From: Bradyrhizobium liaoningense
Lineage (GTDB): Bacteria; Pseudomonadota; Alphaproteobacteria; Rhizobiales; Xanthobacteraceae
DNA: 64,000 nt
Direction of reading: 5' to 3'
Assembly: GCF_018130955.1 (NCBI RefSeq)
Contig: NZ_JAFCJM010000011.1
Location: 62,001 to 126,000, forward strand
Each line of letters starts with the position of its first letter. The stretch's first letter is position 1. The translations under genes were made by a program, and so were the position numbers. The notes beneath the pieces were generated by a model. The model saw only the letters and a list, made by a program, of their open reading frames with translations, made no database searches and was not told the origin of the DNA. Shown here in pieces: positions 45,579 through 53,726 of this stretch.

Positions 45579-46286
45579 TTGCCGCCGCCGTTCACATTGG
45601 TGCGGTTGCGCGAGAGTGGCGACGCTTTTGCCCATGCATGCCGCATTGCACCGGAGAGCGGGGCCGGGACGCTGGTCTATGTCGGCCGCTTCGACCTCGC
45701 GGAGTTTGCCGTGGTGCTCGAGCCGGGCGAGCCGCTGCGCGAAGCGCGGCGCGCGTTCTATGCCGGCATGGTCGCATTGTCAGATGCGCTGCGCGCCTAC
45801 GCGCCGCCGAACAAGCCGATCACGATCGGCTGGCCGGATGCGGTCAGGATCGACGGAGGCCTGATCGGCGGTGGGCGCATGGGATGGCCTCCCGCCGCCA
45901 ACGAGGACCAGCCGCCGCAATGGCTGGTGTTCGGCGCCATGATCCGGACGGTGGCCATGAGCGACGACGAGCCGGGGGTTCACCCCCTGGCCTCGGCGCT
46001 CGACCAGGAAGGTTTTGGCGAGGCCGGCGCGGTGCAGGTGACAGAGAGCTTTGCCCGGCACCTGATGCTGACGATCGACAGCTGGCAGGCCGAGGGTTTT
46101 GACGGCGTTGCCCGCGAATATCTGGGACGGATGCCGCGCGAGCGGCAAACGATCCAGCGCATCGACGAACACGGCGATCTGCTCACGCGCCGCATTGGCT
46201 CGGACGCGATCGAACGAAGCCGGCTGGTTGAGGCGCTCGCGACGCCGTCCTGGCTCGATCCGGCGCTCGGAGGGCCACGCCTGTGA
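45579..46286 (+). CDS. biotin/lipoate-protein-ligase-like protein of the fdh accessory cassette
   Basis: A 235-residue protein resembling the biotin/lipoate ligase-like family linked with formate dehydrogenase loci in rhizobia. Features include VVLEPGEPLREARRAFYAGMVALSDAL (about 45-71), ITIGWPDAVRIDGGLIGGGRMGWP (about 80-103) and WLVFGAMIRTVAM. These match the cofactor-ligase strand-turn pattern, but I see no complete ATP-binding GRGRxG loop, so activity may be lost or altered. It starts the accessory unit and overlaps the next gene by 4 bp. Function is inferred from fold and position only. Confidence 0.75.
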   Translation: MPPPFTLVRLRESGDAFAHACRIAPESGAGTLVYVGRFDLAEFAVVLEPGEPLREARRAFYAGMVALSDALRAYAPPNKPITIGWPDAVRIDGGLIGGGRMGWPPAANEDQPPQWLVFGAMIRTVAMSDDEPGVHPLASALDQEGFGEAGAVQVTESFARHLMLTIDSWQAEGFDGVAREYLGRMPRERQTIQRIDEHGDLLTRRIGSDAIERSRLVEALATPSWLDPALGGPRL

Positions 46287-46822
46287 AGCTCCTGCGCACC
46301 ATCGCACTCGATCCCTCCGACACCTTCGTGTTCGACGTCGCGGCGGAGCCGGGCGAATGGGCGGTTTCCGGCGCCTTCCGCTTCTGGGATCGCGATGGTG
46401 CGAAGCTCGAAGGCAAGGAGCGGGCGGCGTTTCGCAGCGGCTTCCTCGGCGTGCAATCCTGGGGCTGGTCGACGCTAGCGCAGATCGTGCCGGCGACGGA
46501 GGCCGATTACCAGGGGCTGGTCGAACTCCTGGCCCGACAACTCGTCGACCGCTTCGGCGCGCCGGACATGGCTGCCGCGCGGACGGCCGCGGAGGAGGAA
46601 GTCGCTTTCGCCCAATCGCTCTGCACGCATCCGGTCTCATCGCTTATTGCCGTCCATCGCGTGGCGCAGGACGGCGGGGTGCGCGAAAGCTTCCGCCGGC
46701 TGCGATTGCGAGAAGGGCAGGGACACAGCAAGGCGTTTTCGTTCATGGAGGTGGTTGAAGACACCCAGCCTGACGACAGTCTCAACCTTGCGGAATTGGG
46801 CCGGGAGCCGGGCCACAGATGA
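46283..46822 (+). CDS. DUF6505-type protein of the fdh accessory cassette
   Basis: A 179-residue soluble protein of unknown function that I associate with the DUF6505 family. It begins MKLLRTIALDPSDTFVFDVAAEPGEWAVSG and contains FLGVQSWGWSTLAQIV and an acidic C-terminal part. No catalytic motif, signal or membrane helix is visible. It overlaps its neighbours on both sides by 4 bp, so its dosage is tied to theirs. The family label is from memory and less secure than the gene call. Confidence 0.8.
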   Translation: MKLLRTIALDPSDTFVFDVAAEPGEWAVSGAFRFWDRDGAKLEGKERAAFRSGFLGVQSWGWSTLAQIVPATEADYQGLVELLARQLVDRFGAPDMAAARTAAEEEVAFAQSLCTHPVSSLIAVHRVAQDGGVRESFRRLRLREGQGHSKAFSFMEVVEDTQPDDSLNLAELGREPGHR

Positions 46823-47826
46823 ACGATTTCTGGATCGCCTGCGGACATCATTTGCTCGATCGTGACGAGGGCGGCGGGCTCTGCGTCACCGACGAGTTCC
46901 TGAAGGCCTATTTCGCCCGTCCCGAGCTGATGCCGCCGGAGGATGCGTGCCCGGTCGAACGCCGGCTGCACCGCGAATTGCTCGCCAATCCGCGCCAACC
47001 GGTCGGCGCCGACGAAGTCGCCGGGATTTCCGACGCCGATGCCCGGGAGAACTGGCAGTTCGTGCTGGCGTTTCGCGATCTCCTGCTGCGGCATCCGACG
47101 CTCGAGGCCGCCTATCTTGCATCGGTGCGCTCAGGCGCCAACGACCTGCCGCCGCTGTTCGTCAATCAGCTCGTGCACGTCATCCTGCGTAATGCGCTCG
47201 ACGGCTGCGATGATCCGTTCGTGCTGCGCGCGGCCGAGTTGTTCTTCCGAACCCAGCGCGTGCTGCCACATGAGCAGGCCCTGCTGCTTGGCGACGAGGA
47301 GATCGTCAGCGGCCGCACGCCGACCCCGGTGCTCTCGCTGATGTCGATGCTGGGCGCCACGACCGATGCTGATGTCGACGTGTTGAGCGAGGACAATGCC
47401 GAGGACTATTGGCAGCGCAGCGACCAGTTCGACATGGCCCTCGACCTCACGGCTGATGGTCGCGGGCCGGCGGCGCTGGCGCAGGCGATGACGCGCTGGG
47501 TCTCCCATCTGCTCGGCCTCGACGTCACGATCGAGCCGCTGCGCGCGCTAAGGGACGCAAAGCTCACCTGGTATGTCGGGCTCGATGCCGATGCCACCCG
47601 CCTTGGTGATCGCCTCTGGCGCGGCGAGGAACTCGACGAGCCCAGCGCGGACCGCGTGCTCGCGTTGTTCCGTCTGACGTTTGCCGATTCAACCCTTGCC
47701 CTCGACGATGTCGAGGACGAGCCGGTCTACCTGATCCTGTCGATGACGGCGGATCAGAAGCTCCGGATGAAGCCGCAAAATCTGCTGACCGGCCTGCCGG
47801 TGAAGCGCCTGGAGATGGTGACATGA
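46819..47826 (+). CDS. DUF6352-type protein of the fdh accessory cassette
   Basis: A 335-residue, leucine-rich, acidic protein (MNDFWIACGHHLLDRDEGGGLCVTDEFLKAYFARPEL...). The opening with HH and a downstream cysteine could bind metal, but this is speculative. The middle is helical, and the C-terminus ends in a beta-like VYLILSMTADQKLRMKPQNLL segment. I recall this as DUF6352; no biochemical role is known to me. It overlaps the preceding and following genes by 4 bp each. Confidence 0.8.
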   Translation: MNDFWIACGHHLLDRDEGGGLCVTDEFLKAYFARPELMPPEDACPVERRLHRELLANPRQPVGADEVAGISDADARENWQFVLAFRDLLLRHPTLEAAYLASVRSGANDLPPLFVNQLVHVILRNALDGCDDPFVLRAAELFFRTQRVLPHEQALLLGDEEIVSGRTPTPVLSLMSMLGATTDADVDVLSEDNAEDYWQRSDQFDMALDLTADGRGPAALAQAMTRWVSHLLGLDVTIEPLRALRDAKLTWYVGLDADATRLGDRLWRGEELDEPSADRVLALFRLTFADSTLALDDVEDEPVYLILSMTADQKLRMKPQNLLTGLPVKRLEMVT

Positions 47827-48338
47827 GCCCGGCGGCGTTGCCATTGCTGTTGATTCCCGTCGGCGTCGTGGTCGAGCGGCGCAAGGCCAGTTCGCCCTGG
47901 GTCGACTTCATCTGGCGCGGTATTGCCGTGCTGCCGGACGAGCCGGCCACAAAACCCTGGACCGTGCTTCGCGATCAGGACGGCACGACCCTGTTCTATG
48001 CCGGAAGCGCCACGGTCGATCTCTATCCGTCCGAGACGGCGCGCTATCGCGACAATCTCGCCTCGGGCAGCCCGAGCATCTGGACCGTGCTGTCGCCGTC
48101 GGAAGGCGCCTGGCCTTATGCCGTCACGGCGGTTACCGCCGATCCCGCGGAAGGCGAAGGCTTTACCGAAGCCGCCGACAATCTCGTCGAGGCGGTGCCG
48201 ATGCCCGAGGTGCTGCGCGAGGCGATTGAAAACTTCGTTGTCGAGCACCATGTCGAGCGGGAATTCGTCAAGCGCAAGCGACGGCGCGCCGATCCCGAGG
48301 CGCTGGCGCGGCGCGACCATGAAGGCGGACAGGAATGA
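47823..48338 (+). CDS. DUF3305-domain protein of the fdh accessory cassette
   Basis: A 171-residue protein with the DUF3305 pattern: IPVGVVVERRKASSPWVDFIWRGIAVLP (about 9-36), then LYPSETARYRDNLASGSPSIWTVL and YAVTAVTADPAEGEGF. It ends in a highly basic tail (KRKRRRADPEALARRDHE). The family is repeatedly found beside periplasmic formate dehydrogenase genes in alphaproteobacteria; its role is unknown. It overlaps the DUF3306 gene by 4 bp. Confidence 0.88.
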   Translation: MSPAALPLLLIPVGVVVERRKASSPWVDFIWRGIAVLPDEPATKPWTVLRDQDGTTLFYAGSATVDLYPSETARYRDNLASGSPSIWTVLSPSEGAWPYAVTAVTADPAEGEGFTEAADNLVEAVPMPEVLREAIENFVVEHHVEREFVKRKRRRADPEALARRDHEGGQE

Positions 48339-48964
48339 GCGAGGAAGAGTTCCTTGCACGCTGGTTCCGCCGCAAGCGCGAGCAGCGAGCGGACGTCGCG
48401 CCTGCGGAGCCGGCGAAGCCTGCCGAGGCGCTGTCCGCGCCGCCGGCGCCTGCGGCCAAGGACGATGAGCGCGAGCTCGACCTTTCTGACCTGCCGTCGA
48501 TCGACGAGATCACTGCGGCGACCGACATCACGGCTTTCCTGCGCAAGGGTATTCCACAGGAGTTGAGCCATGCGGCGCTTCGCCGCGCCTGGGCCACCGA
48601 CCCGGCCATTCGCGACTTCGTCGGGCTTGCGGAGAACGCATGGGACTTCAACGACCCGACTGCGATGCCGGGCTTTGGACCGCTGGATTGCACTTCGGAG
48701 GAACTGGCCGCGCTCGTCGATCGCATCGTCGGCGGCGTGCGGGAGGTGGTGGAGTCACTGCCTGACGCGGACGTTGAACCAGCGGATTCTTCGGCCGAAC
48801 TGCAGCAAACCGATACGGCAACCCCACCCGATGTCGTCGAGCCCCCGGGTGCGCCGGAACTGCCGACAATGCCTGCTGCAGCGCAACCGACGGTGGCCGA
48901 GAGGCATGCGGATTTTGCCGAGCCCGTCAGGCCTCGCACCCATGGTGGTGCTCTGCCGCGCTGA
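48335..48964 (+). CDS. DUF3306-domain protein of the fdh accessory cassette
   Basis: A 209-residue protein with the DUF3306 opening EEFLARWFRRKREQ (about 3-16), a central IPQELSHAALRRAWATDPAIRDFVGLAENAWDFND (about 72-106), and a long acidic, proline-rich, probably disordered C-terminus. The family normally accompanies DUF3305 near fdh genes and has no known reaction. It is the last gene of this overlapping five-gene unit; 134 bases follow before the HTH-TorD gene, with a new promoter. Confidence 0.88.
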   Translation: MSEEEFLARWFRRKREQRADVAPAEPAKPAEALSAPPAPAAKDDERELDLSDLPSIDEITAATDITAFLRKGIPQELSHAALRRAWATDPAIRDFVGLAENAWDFNDPTAMPGFGPLDCTSEELAALVDRIVGGVREVVESLPDADVEPADSSAELQQTDTATPPDVVEPPGAPELPTMPAAAQPTVAERHADFAEPVRPRTHGGALPR

Positions 48965-49007
48965 GGCGCGCGACCAAAGGCTATAGCTTCAGGCTATGGG
49001 CAGGCGA

Positions 49008-49036
49008 TTGACCGTCCATGGAACCGGGACTACGAT
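49008..49036 (+). promoter_or_regulatory. sigma-70-like promoter for the torD-fdhABC unit
   Basis: TTGACC (49008-49013) and TACGAT (49031-49036) are spaced by exactly 17 bases, matching the housekeeping consensus at 5/6 and 4/6 positions. A direct repeat GGCTAT (48979-48984 and 48992-48997) lies just upstream and might be an activator site. Transcription would begin about 55 bases before the GTG of the HTH-TorD gene. Confidence 0.55.
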
Positions 49037-49098
49037 TTGCCTACTGCTTTGTAACAAAAGCGATAATCAAGCAGACGGGACTTGGATGGGAGGTCCAC

Positions 49099-49878
49099 GT
49101 GCGAGATGACGGTCTTGATCGCGCAATCGGCGCCGCAGGTGGCGTTGCGGAGCTTGCGCGTAAAATCGGCATCAGCCAACCCTCGGTTTCGAACTGGACC
49201 AAGGTGCCCGCACAACGGGTGGTTGCAGTCGAAGCCGCGACCGGCGTGTCCCGTAACGATCTGCGGCCGGATCTCTACAGCGAACAAACCGATTCCGCAG
49301 AGCCGCTCGATCCCGTCGATGCGGCACGGGCGCAGGAATACGCGCTGCTCGCAACGCTGTTGTCCGCACCGCCGTCGAAAAGACTGCTCGACCAGCTTGC
49401 AGCATTGACCGGTGATGCAACGCCGCTCGGACGCGCGCATGCTGCGCTGGCCGACGCCGCCTCGGGCGCGGTCGCAGCGAAGATCGAGCGCGAATATTTC
49501 GATCTCTTCGTGGGGCTCGGCCGCGGCGAGTTGCTGCCCTACGCCTCCTACTATCTCACGGGCTTTCTCAACGAACGGCCGTTGTCGCGCCTGCGCGCGG
49601 ACCTGACTGCGCTCGGCATCGAGCGGGTCGCCAACAATTCCGAGCCCGAGGATAACGCCGCCATCCTGTGCGAGATCATGGCGGGCCTTGCCAGCGGCAG
49701 CTTCGATGCGCCGCCCGAGGCCCAGCGCGCCTTCTTCGAAAAACACGTGTCGTCCTGGATAGGGCGGCTGTTCGCCGAAATGGAGAGCGCCGAAAACACC
49801 CGTTTCTATCGGGCGGTCGGCGCGCTCGGTCGCGCCTTCATCGAGATCGAGACGGAAGCATTCACATTCGCCAACTGA
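49099..49878 (+). CDS. YdaS/Cro-type HTH domain fused to a TorD-family chaperone
   Basis: A 259-residue protein. Residues about 4-60 form a Cro/YdaS-type helix-turn-helix (RAIGAAGGVAELARKIGISQPSVSNWTKVPAQRVVAVEAATGVSRNDLRPDLY, read in parts). From about 75 to the end is a TorD/DmsD-type helical domain, with EYFDLFVGLGRGELLPYASYY and the usual late helices. TorD proteins hold Mo-enzyme precursors until cofactor insertion and Tat export. GGGAGGT lies 5 bases before the GTG at 49099. The gene precedes a Tat-signal protein and FdhA, so FdhA is the likely client. The added DNA-binding domain suggests control of fdh expression by the chaperone itself. Confidence 0.88.
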   Translation: MRDDGLDRAIGAAGGVAELARKIGISQPSVSNWTKVPAQRVVAVEAATGVSRNDLRPDLYSEQTDSAEPLDPVDAARAQEYALLATLLSAPPSKRLLDQLAALTGDATPLGRAHAALADAASGAVAAKIEREYFDLFVGLGRGELLPYASYYLTGFLNERPLSRLRADLTALGIERVANNSEPEDNAAILCEIMAGLASGSFDAPPEAQRAFFEKHVSSWIGRLFAEMESAENTRFYRAVGALGRAFIEIETEAFTFAN

Positions 49879-49907
49879 CCGACGCGCGTCGGTCCTGGAG
49901 AGATGCG

Positions 49908-50117
49908 ATGAGTGACGAGACGAAAGCGAAGGTCGGACGCCGCGACTTCCTGCGCAAGGTCGGCATCGGCACGGTCGGCGCCGGCGCGACGCTCGCGACT
50001 CCGCTGGTCGGGTCGGCGCAGGCCGACAGCGAGAACAACGATGAGAAGCGCAAGGCGCGCTATAAGGAATCCGACCACGTGAAGGCCTATTACCGCGTCA
50101 ATCGCTATCCGGTTTGA
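49908..50117 (+). CDS. small twin-arginine-signal protein of the formate dehydrogenase operon
   Basis: A 69-residue protein with a Tat signal RRDFLRKVG (about 11-19), a hydrophobic segment GIGTVGAGATLATPLVGSAQA, and a short polar mature part of about 30 residues (ESDHVKAYYRVNRYPV end). It lies 29 bases after the HTH-TorD gene and 14 before fdhA. Such small Tat proteins are routinely found before fdhA in related genomes and may be an FDH small subunit or export partner. GGAGAG precedes the ATG. Confidence 0.85.
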   Translation: MSDETKAKVGRRDFLRKVGIGTVGAGATLATPLVGSAQADSENNDEKRKARYKESDHVKAYYRVNRYPV

Positions 50118-50131
50118 GAGGGAGGCCGCCC

Positions 50132-53074
50132 GTGCTTATCAAGCGAACCCATCAGCGTTCCGATCGCCGCGGCTCCGTCGCCGAGTCCCTTGCAGGTCAG
50201 GCCGGGGGCCTCGACCGCCGCAGCTTCCTGCGCAAATCCGGCCTCGCGGGCGGTGCGCTCGCAGCGCTCAGCACCATGCCGCTCGGCGGTGTTCGGAAGG
50301 CGGAAGCGGCGATGGCCGGTCCGCTCACCGCAGGGGCGACCGTCCGCAAGAGCATCTGCACGCACTGTTCGGTCGGGTGCACCGTGACGGCGGAGGTGCT
50401 GAACGGCGTCTGGATCGGCCAGGAGCCGAGCTGGGATTCCCCGATCAACCGCGGCTCGCATTGCGCGAAGGGCGCCGCCGTGCGCGAGCTCGTGCACAGC
50501 GATCGGCGGCTGCGCTATCCGATGAAGCTTGTGGGTGGGCAGTGGACGCGCGTCTCATGGGACACGGCGATCAGCGAGATCGGCGACAAGCTGCTGGACG
50601 TGCGCGAGAAGTCGGGCCCCGATTCCGTCTATTGGCTCGGCTCGGCCAAGATGACCAACGAAGGCGCCTATCTGTTCCGCAAGCTCGGCGCGTTCTGGGG
50701 AACCAACAACACCGATCATCAAGCGCGCATCTGCCATTCAACGACCGTCACCGGCGTAGCCAACACCTGGGGCTACGGCGCGATGACCAACAGCTTCAAT
50801 GATATCCGCAATGCGAAGACCCAGGTTGTGTTGGGCGGCAATCCGGCCGAGGCGCATCCGGTATCGTTGCAACATCTGCTCGAGGGCAAGGAGCTTCAGA
50901 AGGCCAACTTTGTCGTCATCGACCCGCGCCTGACGCGCACGGCCGCGCACGCGACCGAATATGTGCGCATGCGGCCTGGCACCGATATCCCGGTGCTCTA
51001 CGGCATGATGTGGCACATCCTCCAGAACGGTTGGGAGGACAAGGAGTTCATCAGGCAGCGCGTCTACGGGTTCGACGATCTCCGGAAGGAAGTGGAGAAG
51101 TGGAATCCGGAAGAAGTCGAGCGTGTCACCGGCATTCCCGGCGAGCAGCTCAAGCGTGTCGCCAAGATGTTTGCCACCGAGAAGCCGGCAACACTGATCT
51201 GGGCCATGGGCCAGACCCAGAAGACCGTCGGCACCGCCAACGTGCGGGCGAGCTGTATCGCGCTGCTGATGACCGGCAATGTCGGCGGAGCGGGCAAGGG
51301 TGCCAACATCTTCCGTGGCCATGACAACGTGCAGGGCGCGACCGATGTCGGGCTCGATATCGTCACTCTGCCGTTCTACTACGGCCTCGCCGAAGGGGCC
51401 TGGAAGCACTGGTCGCGGGTTTGGGAAGTCGACTATGAATTCCTGAAGTCGCGCTTCGACTCCAAGCAGATCATGGAAGCGCCCGGGATCCCGCTGACTC
51501 GCTGGTTCGACGCGGTGACGCTGCCGAAGGATCAGGTGGCGCAGAAGGACAATGTGCGGGCGGTGTTCGTGCAGGGACACGCCTCTAACAGCATCACCCG
51601 CATTCCCGAATCCCTCAATGGCCTGAAGGCGCTCGAGCTGCTCGTCATCGCCGACCCGCATCCGACGACCTGGGCCTCGCTCGCCGTCGAGGCGGGACGC
51701 AAGGATGGCGTCTACATTCTCCCGGTCGCCACGCAGTTCGAGTGCAAGGGTTCGCGCGTTGCCTCGAACCGCTCGTTGCAGTGGGGCGAGCAGATCGTGA
51801 AGCCGATCTTCGAATCGAAGGACGATCTCGAGATCATCTATCTGATGGCGAAGAAATTTGGTTTCGCCGACAAGATGTTCAAGAACGTCAAGGTCGAGAA
51901 CAATCTGCCTGAGGCGGAGGACGTGCTGCGCGAGATGAACCGCGGCAGCTGGTCCACCGGCTATTGCGGGCAATCGCCCGAGCGCCTCAAGGCGCACATG
52001 AAGAACCAGGCGAAGTTCGACATGCTGACGATGCGGGCGCCCAAGGACGATCCCGAGGTGGGCGGCGACTATTACGGTCTGCCCTGGCCGTGTTGGGGAT
52101 CACCGGAAGTCAAGCATCCGGGCACGCCGCTGCTCTACAACACCAATCTGCATGTGATGGACGGCGGCGGCACGTTCCGGCCGCGGTTTGGCGTCGAGCG
52201 CGAGGAGAAGCTGCCGGACGGCACGACGCGGAAAGTGAGCCTGCTCGCGGACGGCTCGTACTCGAAGGGTTCGGCGATCGAGGACGGCTATCCGGAATTC
52301 ACGCTGGCGAGCCTGAAGAAGCTCGGCTGGGACACCGAGCTCACCGAAGCCGAAATGGCTGTGATCAACAAGATCAACCCGGCCAATCCGGACACGGTAT
52401 CGTGGTCGCTCGACCTTTCGGGCGGTATCCAGCGCGTAGCGCTAAAGCATGGTTGCGTGCCTTACGGCAACGGCAAGGCGCGCATGCATGCCTTTGGCTT
52501 GCCCGATCCAATTCCGGTTCACCGCGAGCCGATCTACACGCCGCGCGTCGACCTGGTCGCGAAATATCCGACGATGCCGGATGCCAAGCAGTTCCGGATG
52601 CCCAATATCGGCTTCTCCGTGCAGAAGGCCGCGCTGGAGAAGGGGATCGCAAAACAGTTCCCGCTGATCCTCTCCTCGGGTCGTCTTGTCGAGTACGAGG
52701 GCGGCGGCGAGGAGACGCGCACCAACCCCTGGCTCGCCGAATTGCAGCAGGACATGTTCATCGAGATCAATCCTGCCGATGCCGCCGAGCGCGGTGTCAA
52801 GGACGGTGGCTGGGTCTGGGTCACGGGCGCCGAGAACAGCTCCCGGGCGAGGATGAAGGCGCTCGTCACCGAGCGCGTCGGCAAGGGCGTTGCCTGGATG
52901 CCCTTCCATTTCGGCGGTTGGCTCGCAGGCAGGGATCTTCGCAGCGCCTACCCGAAGGGCACCGATCCGATCGTGCTCGGCGAAAGCGCGAACACGATCA
53001 CCACTTACGGATACGATCCTGCGACGAACATGCAGGAGACCAAGGTCACTCTCTGCCAGATCGCGGCGGCATAA
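50132..53074 (+). CDS. fdhA: periplasmic formate dehydrogenase, molybdopterin catalytic subunit (FdhA)
   Basis: A 980-residue Mo/W-bis-MGD formate dehydrogenase of the FdnG/FdoG type that oxidises formate to CO2. A Tat signal DRRSFLRKSG lies near 29-38. The proximal [4Fe-4S] motif is CTHCSVGC plus a later cysteine in GSHCAKG. The metal-ligand position in QARICHSTTV is an ordinary cysteine (codon TGC at 50732, residue 201) where E. coli FdnG has selenocysteine. The GTG at 50132 follows GGGAGG by 7 bases. The C-terminal dinucleotide-binding domain is complete. It acts with FdhB and FdhC to pass electrons to the quinone pool. Confidence 0.95.
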   Translation: MLIKRTHQRSDRRGSVAESLAGQAGGLDRRSFLRKSGLAGGALAALSTMPLGGVRKAEAAMAGPLTAGATVRKSICTHCSVGCTVTAEVLNGVWIGQEPSWDSPINRGSHCAKGAAVRELVHSDRRLRYPMKLVGGQWTRVSWDTAISEIGDKLLDVREKSGPDSVYWLGSAKMTNEGAYLFRKLGAFWGTNNTDHQARICHSTTVTGVANTWGYGAMTNSFNDIRNAKTQVVLGGNPAEAHPVSLQHLLEGKELQKANFVVIDPRLTRTAAHATEYVRMRPGTDIPVLYGMMWHILQNGWEDKEFIRQRVYGFDDLRKEVEKWNPEEVERVTGIPGEQLKRVAKMFATEKPATLIWAMGQTQKTVGTANVRASCIALLMTGNVGGAGKGANIFRGHDNVQGATDVGLDIVTLPFYYGLAEGAWKHWSRVWEVDYEFLKSRFDSKQIMEAPGIPLTRWFDAVTLPKDQVAQKDNVRAVFVQGHASNSITRIPESLNGLKALELLVIADPHPTTWASLAVEAGRKDGVYILPVATQFECKGSRVASNRSLQWGEQIVKPIFESKDDLEIIYLMAKKFGFADKMFKNVKVENNLPEAEDVLREMNRGSWSTGYCGQSPERLKAHMKNQAKFDMLTMRAPKDDPEVGGDYYGLPWPCWGSPEVKHPGTPLLYNTNLHVMDGGGTFRPRFGVEREEKLPDGTTRKVSLLADGSYSKGSAIEDGYPEFTLASLKKLGWDTELTEAEMAVINKINPANPDTVSWSLDLSGGIQRVALKHGCVPYGNGKARMHAFGLPDPIPVHREPIYTPRVDLVAKYPTMPDAKQFRMPNIGFSVQKAALEKGIAKQFPLILSSGRLVEYEGGGEETRTNPWLAELQQDMFIEINPADAAERGVKDGGWVWVTGAENSSRARMKALVTERVGKGVAWMPFHFGGWLAGRDLRSAYPKGTDPIVLGESANTITTYGYDPATNMQETKVTLCQIAAA

Positions 53075-53086
53075 GGAGCAACGACG

Positions 53087-53683
53087 ATGGCACGTATGAA
53101 ATTTCTCTGCGACGCCGACCGTTGCATCGAGTGCAACGCGTGCGTGACGGCGTGCAAAAACGAGCACGAGGTGCCCTGGGGCATCAACCGGCGCCGCGTC
53201 GTCACCATCAATGACGGCAAGCCGGGCGAACGCTCGGTCTCGATGGCCTGCATGCACTGCACGGATGCGCCGTGCGCTGCGGTGTGCCCGGTGAACTGCT
53301 TCTACACCACGGCGGATGCCGTGGTGCTGCACTCCAAGGATCTCTGCATCGGCTGCGGCTACTGCTTCTACGCCTGTCCTTTCGGTGCGCCGCAATACCC
53401 GAAGGTCGGGAATTTCGGCTCACGCGGCAAGATGGACAAATGCACCTATTGCGCCGGCGGCCCCGAGGCCGACGGCAGCAAGGAGGAATACGAGAAATAC
53501 GGCGCGAACCGGCTTGCCGAAGGCAAGCTGCCGCTCTGCGCCGAGATGTGCTCGACAAAATCGCTGCTCGCCGGCGACGGCGAGATTATCGCCCAGATCT
53601 ACAAGGAACGGGTGACCCGGCGCGGCTACGGCTCGGGCGCCTGGGGCTGGAAGACGGCCTATCGCGAGTCGATCGAATCCTGA
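53087..53683 (+). CDS. fdhB: formate dehydrogenase iron-sulfur (beta) subunit
   Basis: A 198-residue four-cluster ferredoxin-type subunit. Motifs in order are CIECNACVTACKNEH, CMHCTDAPCAAVCPVNC, CIGCGYCFYACPFGAP, and CTYC with a late CAEMC. It lacks the C-terminal membrane helix of E. coli FdnH, and the length matches the short FDH3-type beta subunit. It has no signal and would be carried across the membrane by the Tat signal of FdhA. It starts 12 bases after fdhA. Confidence 0.95.
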   Translation: MARMKFLCDADRCIECNACVTACKNEHEVPWGINRRRVVTINDGKPGERSVSMACMHCTDAPCAAVCPVNCFYTTADAVVLHSKDLCIGCGYCFYACPFGAPQYPKVGNFGSRGKMDKCTYCAGGPEADGSKEEYEKYGANRLAEGKLPLCAEMCSTKSLLAGDGEIIAQIYKERVTRRGYGSGAWGWKTAYRESIES

Positions 53684-53726
53684 GACGGGCAGAAATCTGG
53701 GGCGGGTGGATATCCGGGAGGAGCTG

